DNA of 34,749 bases from Prevotella sp. UBA2850 (GTDB lineage: Bacteria; Bacteroidota; Bacteroidia; Bacteroidales; Bacteroidaceae): contig DEFO01000048.1 of NCBI GenBank assembly GCA_002350805.1, forward strand, positions 3,133-37,881, written 5' to 3'. Both the position numbers and the translations under genes were made by a program. Every line of letters begins with the position of its first letter. Positions within the stretch are counted from its first letter, which is position 1. The notes beneath the pieces were generated by a model. The model saw only the letters and a program-made list of their open reading frames with translations, ran no database searches and was not told the DNA's origin. Of the stretch, positions 30,382-34,749 are shown one piece after another.

Positions 30382-31182
30382 ATGAGTGAGATAGAAGCAT
30401 TGGTCCTGGGGTTGATCCAGGGCCTGACGGAGTATCTGCCGGTGAGCAGCAGCGGCCACTTGACCATTGGCGCCGCTCTGTTTGGCATTAACGGTGAGGA
30501 CAATCTGACATTCACCGTGGCTGTGCATGTGGCCACGGTGCTGAGCACGCTGGTCATTCTGTGGAAGGAGATTGCGTGGATTTTCAAGGGATTGTTTGCC
30601 GGGAAGATGAACGATGAGACACGCTATGTGGTCAACATCCTGGTATCGATGATTCCAGTGGGCATCGTGGGCGTGTTCTTCAAGGATAAAGTGGAAGAGG
30701 TGTTCGGCTCGGGCTTGTTCATCGTGGGCTGCATGCTGCTGCTGACAGCCACGCTGCTGGCCTTCAGCTATTACGCCAAGCCGCGTCAGAAAGAGAAGAT
30801 TAGCGTGAAAGACGCCTTCATCATCGGACTGGCGCAGGCTGCTGCCGTGATGCCCGGCCTGTCGCGCTCGGGCAGTACCATTGCCACGGGCCTGCTGCTG
30901 GGCAACAAGAAAGAGCGGCTGGCACAGTTCTCCTTCCTCATGGTGATACCGCCCATCTTGGGCGAGGCGCTGCTCGACGTGGTGAAAGCCATGAAGGGTG
31001 GGGCAGAGGCTGCCGTCGGCGACATCTCGCTGTCGGCTCTTGCCGTGGGCTTCCTGGCCGCCTTCGTGTCGGGCTGCATCGCCTGCAAGTGGATGATCAA
31101 CATCGTGAAGCGCGGCAAGCTCATCTATTTCGCCGTCTATTGCGCCATCGTAGGTGCCATCGTCATAGCAACCAGTCTGTAG
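30382..31182 (+). CDS. uppP: Undecaprenyl-diphosphate phosphatase
   Basis: Dephosphorylates undecaprenyl diphosphate so that the lipid carrier can be reused for peptidoglycan and other surface polymers; BacA-type, giving bacitracin tolerance. The 266-residue polytopic protein has both active-site regions: GLTEYLPVSSSGHL (residues 14-27, with the conserved Glu) and PGLSRSGSTIATGLLLG (about 155-171). The length and about eight helices match the family. It is followed 6 bp later by truB. Confidence 0.97.
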   Translation: MSEIEALVLGLIQGLTEYLPVSSSGHLTIGAALFGINGEDNLTFTVAVHVATVLSTLVILWKEIAWIFKGLFAGKMNDETRYVVNILVSMIPVGIVGVFFKDKVEEVFGSGLFIVGCMLLLTATLLAFSYYAKPRQKEKISVKDAFIIGLAQAAAVMPGLSRSGSTIATGLLLGNKKERLAQFSFLMVIPPILGEALLDVVKAMKGGAEAAVGDISLSALAVGFLAAFVSGCIACKWMINIVKRGKLIYFAVYCAIVGAIVIATSL

Positions 31183-31188
31183 AATCGC

Positions 31189-31950
31189 ATGAACTTCAAC
31201 GCAGGAGAGATCATCTGTATCGACAAGCCCTACCGCATGTCCAGCTTTGGTGCCTTGGCCCACGTGCGCTTCCTCATCTCGAAGAAGGTAGGTGTGAAGC
31301 GTGTGAAGACAGGCCATGCCGGCACGCTCGACCCCTTGGCCACCGGTGTGCTGATTCTCTGTACGGGGAAGGCCACCAAGCAGATAGAGCAACTGCAGAG
31401 CCACACGAAGGAATATACGGCCACCCTGCAGCTGGGAGCCACTACGCCCAGCTACGACATGGAGCACGAGGTCGACCGTACCTATCCCACCGGCCATATC
31501 ACCCGTCCACTCATCGACGAGGTCATCGGCCGTTTCAAGGGAGACATCGACCAGGTGCCGCCCGTGTTTAGCGCCTGTATGGTCGACGGCCACCGTGCCT
31601 ACAAAATGGCCCGCAAGGGCGAGGCCGTCGAACTGAAGCCCAAGCGAATCCGCATCGACGAGATCGAGGTGACCGACTTCGATGCCGCCCGGATGCTGCT
31701 GTCCATTCGCGTGGTGTGCGGCAAAGGCACTTATATCCGTGCCCTGGCCCGCGACATCGGCGAGGCCCTTGGCAGTGGAGCCTATCTGACCGCCCTGCGG
31801 CGCACCCGTGTGGGTGACTACCGCGTGGAAGACTGTGTCGACTTCGACCATTTCCAGGAGTGGCTCGACCAGCAGGACATTGAGACAACCGAGCCGCCCA
31901 CCGTCCAGCCTAAGAGAAACCGGGCGCCCCGGCAGAGTCACGAATCATGA
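31189..31950 (+). CDS. truB: tRNA pseudouridine(55) synthase
   Basis: Forms pseudouridine 55 in the T-loop of tRNAs. The 253-residue protein has the catalytic aspartate D48 in GHAGTLDPLATGVL, the same number as in E. coli. It also has KEYTATLQLGATTPSYDMEHE, QVPPVFSACMVDGHRAYKMARKG and CGKGTYIRALARDIGEALG, the three conserved TruB blocks. The C-terminus after about residue 230 is a basic/Pro-rich tail rather than a PUA domain, as is common for the shorter class. It is co-transcribed with uppP. Confidence 0.97.
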   Translation: MNFNAGEIICIDKPYRMSSFGALAHVRFLISKKVGVKRVKTGHAGTLDPLATGVLILCTGKATKQIEQLQSHTKEYTATLQLGATTPSYDMEHEVDRTYPTGHITRPLIDEVIGRFKGDIDQVPPVFSACMVDGHRAYKMARKGEAVELKPKRIRIDEIEVTDFDAARMLLSIRVVCGKGTYIRALARDIGEALGSGAYLTALRRTRVGDYRVEDCVDFDHFQEWLDQQDIETTEPPTVQPKRNRAPRQSHES

Positions 31951-31973
31951 ATGAAATAAGAAAACAATAGTAT

Positions 31974-33131
31974 ATGAAGCTGTCACAATTTAAGTTTAAA
32001 CTACCAGAAGAACAGATTGCTCTGTATCCGCATTACATTGAGCGCACATTCAAGAATGAGGCCGGCGAAGACGAGACCTTCCGCGTGACCCGTCGCGACG
32101 AGTGCCGTCTGATGGTGCTCCACCGTCAGTCGCAGACCATCGAGATGTTCAAGAAAGACGCCGATGGCAACCCCATCGAGGGCGAGTATCTTGACTTCCG
32201 CAATGTGCTCGACTACTTCGGCGAGGGCGACACCTTTGTCTTCAACGACACCAAGGTGTTCCCTGCCCGTCTGTATGGTACCAAGGAGAAGACCGACGCC
32301 AAGATCGAGGTGTTCCTCCTGCGCGAGCTGAACGAGGAGATGCGTCTGTGGGATGTCCTCGTAGAGCCTGCCCGCAAGATCAGAATAGGCAACAAGCTGT
32401 TCTTCGATGACAGTGGGACCATGGTGGCCGAGGTCATCGACAACACCACCAGCCGCGGCCGCACGCTGCGCTTCCTCTACGACTGTCCCCACGATGAGTT
32501 CAAGCGCGAGCTGTATGCCCTGGGCGAGGCACCGCTGCCCCATTATGTGGTCGACCGACGTCCCGCAACCCCCGACGACCAGGAGGAGTTCCAGTGCATC
32601 TATGCCAAGAACGAGGGTGCCGTCACCGCTCCCGCTTCCGGTCTGCACTTCAGCCGCGAGCTCATGAAGCGCATGGAGATCCGCGGCATCAATTTCGCCT
32701 TCATCACCCTGCACTGTGCCCTGGGCAACTTCCACGACATCGAGGTGGAAGACCTGACCAAGCACAAGATGGACTCCGAGCAGATGTTCGTCAGCGCCGA
32801 GGCCTGCCGCATCGTCAACGAGACCAAGCTCAAGGAGCACCATATCTGTGCTGTGGGCACCAGTGTCATCAAGGCCACCGAGACCGCTGTAGGCACCGAC
32901 GGCATGCTGAAGGAGTATGAGGGATGGACCAATAAGTTCATCTTCCCGCCCTATGAGTTCGGACTGGCCGATTCGATGATTGCCAATTTCTACCATCCGT
33001 TGTCCACCCTGCTCATGGAGACTGCCGCCTTCGGTGGCTACGACCTCGTCATGGAAGCCTACGACAAAGCCCTCAAGCATGGCTATATGTTCGGCTGCTA
33101 TGGCGATGCCATGCTGATAGTAAACGACTAG
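31974..33131 (+). CDS. queA: S-adenosylmethionine:tRNA ribosyltransferase-isomerase
   Basis: Adds the epoxycyclopentane ring from SAM to 7-aminomethyl-7-deazaguanine in tRNA, late in queuosine synthesis. At 385 residues it is longer than the 350 or so usual, mainly through a charged insert near residues 24-75. Family blocks include FNDTKVFPARLYGTK, RKIRIGNKLFF, EAPLPHYV, VTAPASGLHFS, HCALGNFHDIEVEDLTKHKMDSE and NKFIFPPYEFGLADSMIANFYHPLSTLLMETAAFGG. It follows truB by 23 bp. Downstream lies a repeat-rich gap before folK. Confidence 0.96.
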   Translation: MKLSQFKFKLPEEQIALYPHYIERTFKNEAGEDETFRVTRRDECRLMVLHRQSQTIEMFKKDADGNPIEGEYLDFRNVLDYFGEGDTFVFNDTKVFPARLYGTKEKTDAKIEVFLLRELNEEMRLWDVLVEPARKIRIGNKLFFDDSGTMVAEVIDNTTSRGRTLRFLYDCPHDEFKRELYALGEAPLPHYVVDRRPATPDDQEEFQCIYAKNEGAVTAPASGLHFSRELMKRMEIRGINFAFITLHCALGNFHDIEVEDLTKHKMDSEQMFVSAEACRIVNETKLKEHHICAVGTSVIKATETAVGTDGMLKEYEGWTNKFIFPPYEFGLADSMIANFYHPLSTLLMETAAFGGYDLVMEAYDKALKHGYMFGCYGDAMLIVND

Positions 33132-33336
33132 TCTCAGTTGAGAACTGAGAACTGAGAGTTGAGAGGTATGATATGCTTTAGTGATTGGATGCCAATTTGA
33201 GTCATATCATACCTCTCCCGTTCTCACCTCTCACCTCAGTTCTCAAGGTAATCATACCTCTCCGTTCTCAACTCCCCGTTCTCAGCTCTCAAGGTAATCA
33301 TACCTCTCAACTCTCAACTCTCAACTCTCAACTAGA
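33131..33336. repeat. Complex short-period repeat with long inverted repeat between queA and folK
   Basis: Made of TTGAGAACTGAG/TCTCAACTCTCAAC words. A perfect 15-bp inverted repeat, GAGAGGTATGATATG (33161-33175) and CATATCATACCTCTC (33203-33217), surrounds a second stem ATTGG-ATG-CCAAT (33184-33196). The word AATCATACCTCTC, or ATATCATACCTCTC, occurs three times on the plus strand with CTCAAGG linkers. It ends a few bases before the folK start. A reading frame is open through it from 33185 to folK. Confidence 0.85.
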
Positions 33337-33340
33337 AAAA

Positions 33341-33787
33341 TTGTTTCACATCGCCTATCTTGGCCTGGGTACGAATTTAGGCAACAAAAAAGCCAATCTC
33401 CGCAAGGCCATCAAGAAAATCGGAGAACGCGTTGGTACTGTCGAACGCCAATCAGCTTTCTATGAGACCGAGCCGTGGGGCTTCCGGTCCGACAATATGT
33501 TTGTCAATGCCGTCGTGCGCGTCAGCACACAGCTCACACCCATGCAACTGCTGCGCACCACCCAGCAGATAGAACGCGACATGGGACGCCGTAAAAACCT
33601 TTCTGTCTCTTCCTCGCCCGGAGAGCCCAGGGCCTATCACGACCGCCCCATCGACATCGACATCCTTCTTTACGACGATTGGACCGTCGATGAGCCCGAA
33701 CTAAAAATCCCTCACCCGCTGATGCAGGAGAGGGATTTCGTAATGGTTCCACTTCGAGAGATTATCGACGAAGACCAAGTGCCTTGA
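33341..33787 (+). CDS. folK: 2-amino-4-hydroxy-6-hydroxymethyldihydropteridine diphosphokinase (TTG start)
   Basis: Pyrophosphorylates hydroxymethyldihydropterin in folate synthesis. It is 148 residues from TTG 33341, giving MFHIAYLGLGTNLGNK, the expected HPPK N-terminus. The core has YETEPWGF, the FVNAVV strand, IERDMGRRK and the metal-binding DRPIDIDILLYD. There is no ATG upstream of GLGTN in the frame; upstream codons are repeat sequence, so the 200-residue open frame from 33185 is judged an artefact. TTG is the best start. The 3' end (VPLREIIDEDQVP) overlaps the end of rpsO by 26 bp. No promoter box is evident. Confidence 0.88.
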   Translation: MFHIAYLGLGTNLGNKKANLRKAIKKIGERVGTVERQSAFYETEPWGFRSDNMFVNAVVRVSTQLTPMQLLRTTQQIERDMGRRKNLSVSSSPGEPRAYHDRPIDIDILLYDDWTVDEPELKIPHPLMQERDFVMVPLREIIDEDQVP

Positions 33788-34034
33788 TGATAGCGCGGTA
33801 GCGCTCAATGTCACGCTCCTTCAGATAAGAAAGCAGCTTGCGGCGCTTACCAACCATCATGGTCAGCGAACGAGCTGTCACATGGTCCTTGTGGTTCTTC
33901 TTCAGGTGCTCTGTCAGGTGAGCAATGCGGTAGGTAAACAGTGCAATCTGGCTCTCAGGCGAACCGGTATCGGTAGCACCATTCTTACCATGCTTCTCGA
34001 AAATCTCAGCTTTTTTAGCTTTGTCTAAATACAT
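33762..34034 (-). CDS. rpsO: 30S ribosomal protein S15
   Basis: Primary 16S rRNA-binding ribosomal protein. It is 90 residues, against 89 in E. coli, with the conserved DTGSPESQIALFTYRIAHLTEHLKKNHKDH ... RSLTMMVGKRRKLLSYLKERDIERYRAIIKALGLRR. The ATG at 34034 follows a leader of about 100 nt from a TACCTTTGC box. In many bacteria S15 represses its own mRNA through structured leaders; whether this one does cannot be told. The 3' end is convergent with folK and overlaps it by 26 bp. Confidence 0.98.
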   Translation of the reverse strand: MYLDKAKKAEIFEKHGKNGATDTGSPESQIALFTYRIAHLTEHLKKNHKDHVTARSLTMMVGKRRKLLSYLKERDIERYRAIIKALGLRR

Positions 34035-34144
34035 AATTTGAAGTGATTAATTTGTTGTTTGATTAAATACATCTGTCTGACGCCCTTCCGCCTTAATCAC
34101 AACGGGTTACGTCGTCGGATGCTTCGAATTTTTCGAAATCGGGT

Positions 34145-34153
34145 GCAAAGGTA
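34145..34153 (-). promoter_or_regulatory. -7 element of rpsO
   Basis: TACCTTTGC on the minus strand, 110 bp upstream of the rpsO ATG. The leader between them contains the palindromic TTCGAATTTTTCGAA (34125-34139) and could hold an S15-binding structure. No -33 TTTG was found. Confidence 0.5.
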
Positions 34154-34271
34154 CAAAATAATTGATAATTCTCCCTTCTTTGCGGCCAGCTATTTTCGTT
34201 GCTTAACTTTTTTTTGCTTTTCTCGCGACCGAAAACTTGCTGCTTATCACTATTTACTCCTAACTTTTTCG

Positions 34272-34280
34272 TACCTTTGC
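34272..34280 (+). promoter_or_regulatory. -7 element of typA
   Basis: TACCTTTGC at 34272-34280, an exact match, followed by AGCC as at the CCA enzyme promoter. It lies 23 bp before ATG 34304 and 11 bp before ATG 34292. Confidence 0.6.
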
Positions 34281-34303
34281 AGCCGATTTTAATGTATATA
34301 CGT

Positions 34304-34749
34304 ATGCAAGATATTAGGAACATCGCGATTATTGCCCATGTAGACCATGGCAAGACCACATTGGTAGACAAGATGATGCTGGCTGGAAATCTCTTCCGCG
34401 AGGGACAGGACCTCAGCAGCCAGGTGCTGGATAACAACGACCTCGAGCGCGAACGGGGCATCACGATTCTTTCGAAAAACGTTTCTATTCATTATAAGGG
34501 AACTAAAATCAATATTATCGACACCCCGGGACACAGCGACTTCGGTGGCGAGGTGGAGCGCGTGCTCAACATGGCCGACGGCTGCCTGCTCCTCGTCGAT
34601 GCCTTCGAGGGTCCCATGCCGCAGACCCGCTTCGTGCTGCAGAAAGCCCTCCAGATCGGTTTGAAACCCATCGTCGTCGTCAACAAGGTCGACAAGCCCA
34701 ACTGCCGGCCAGAAGAGGTCTACGAGATGGTGTTCGACCTCATGTTCTC
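34304..34749 (+). CDS. typA: Ribosome-associated GTPase TypA/BipA, partial (5' end)
   Basis: A translational GTPase that helps 50S assembly and growth under stress. About 148 residues are in the window, running off the right edge. G1 is AHVDHGKTTLVD (residues 11-22); switch I ends in NNDLERERGITILSKN; G3 is IIDTPGHSDFGGEVERVL; G4 is VVVNKVDKPN, with PEEVYEMVFDL after it. The sequence differs from LepA and EF-G in switch I, and the MQDIRNIAIIAHVDHGKTTLV opening is characteristic of BipA. ATG 34304 is preferred over the in-frame ATG 34292, which would add MYIR. Confidence 0.96.
   Translation, partial: MQDIRNIAIIAHVDHGKTTLVDKMMLAGNLFREGQDLSSQVLDNNDLERERGITILSKNVSIHYKGTKINIIDTPGHSDFGGEVERVLNMADGCLLLVDAFEGPMPQTRFVLQKALQIGLKPIVVVNKVDKPNCRPEEVYEMVFDLMF

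Noticed and set aside
30007..31941. 644-codon antisense frame across ftsX, DUF3098, uppP and truB
   Set aside because: It spans four well-supported genes and has the composition of a codon-bias shadow.
33131..33336. Possible CRISPR array between queA and folK
   Set aside because: Repeat units are irregular, of 7-bp period and without unique spacers of constant length; no cas genes nearby.

Overview
The window looks like chromosomal DNA of a Bacteroidales bacterium, most likely Prevotellaceae (genus not determinable from sequence alone). The evidence is: many -7 elements of the Bacteroidetes form TAnnTTTGC with almost no Shine-Dalgarno sites; Bacteroidetes-restricted families (BT_3928-type DoxX protein, DUF1599, DUF3098, DUF3667, DUF4834, probable DUF4840); lipoproteins with acidic residues after the lipobox cysteine; and low-complexity 7- and 14-bp repeats between genes. 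No tRNA, rRNA, insertion sequence, phage gene or CRISPR array was seen.

Layout. 1-5600: the 5' two thirds or so of dnaE (minus) diverges from psd-pssA-DUF4834 (plus, phosphatidylethanolamine synthesis), which converges on pyrH and birA (minus). 5364-11470: a long minus-strand run, DUF1599 > BT_3928-like > tpiA > SPOR protein > folE > lipoprotein > tcdA > small His/Asp-rich membrane protein, ended by a clear hairpin at 5296-5320 just before the birA promoter. 11471-12574: two non-coding stretches with tandem repeats and duplicated promoter sequence around a small coiled-coil lipoprotein. 12575-14074: CCA-adding enzyme. 14228-20839: a complete RND efflux operon (adaptor, pump, outer-membrane channel) with an unusual LpxA-like acyltransferase as its last gene and a terminator at 20859-20906. 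21072-23235: DUF3667 membrane protein converging on a lipoprotein. 23236-23954: a regulatory-looking interval holding a 47-residue, highly basic small ORF with its own promoter, Shine-Dalgarno site and terminator. 23955-28259: secreted GH95 and GH43 glycoside hydrolases. 28256-29032: radical SAM protein (minus). 29202-33787: ftsX, DUF3098, uppP, truB, queA, folK (division, undecaprenyl recycling, tRNA modification, folate). 33762-34034: rpsO (minus). 34304-end: 5' part of typA/bipA.

Most genes are ordinary housekeeping genes. The best candidates for something undescribed are the isolated small-ORF transcription unit at 23565-23920, and the LpxA paralogue in the efflux operon, which keeps the catalytic histidine but lacks two other active-site histidines. 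Several repeat tracts (9-bp at 7803, 22-bp at 11636, 14-bp at 26457, complex at 33131) and two predicted leaderless transcripts are also worth checking. All family calls come from reading motifs; no database search was run.
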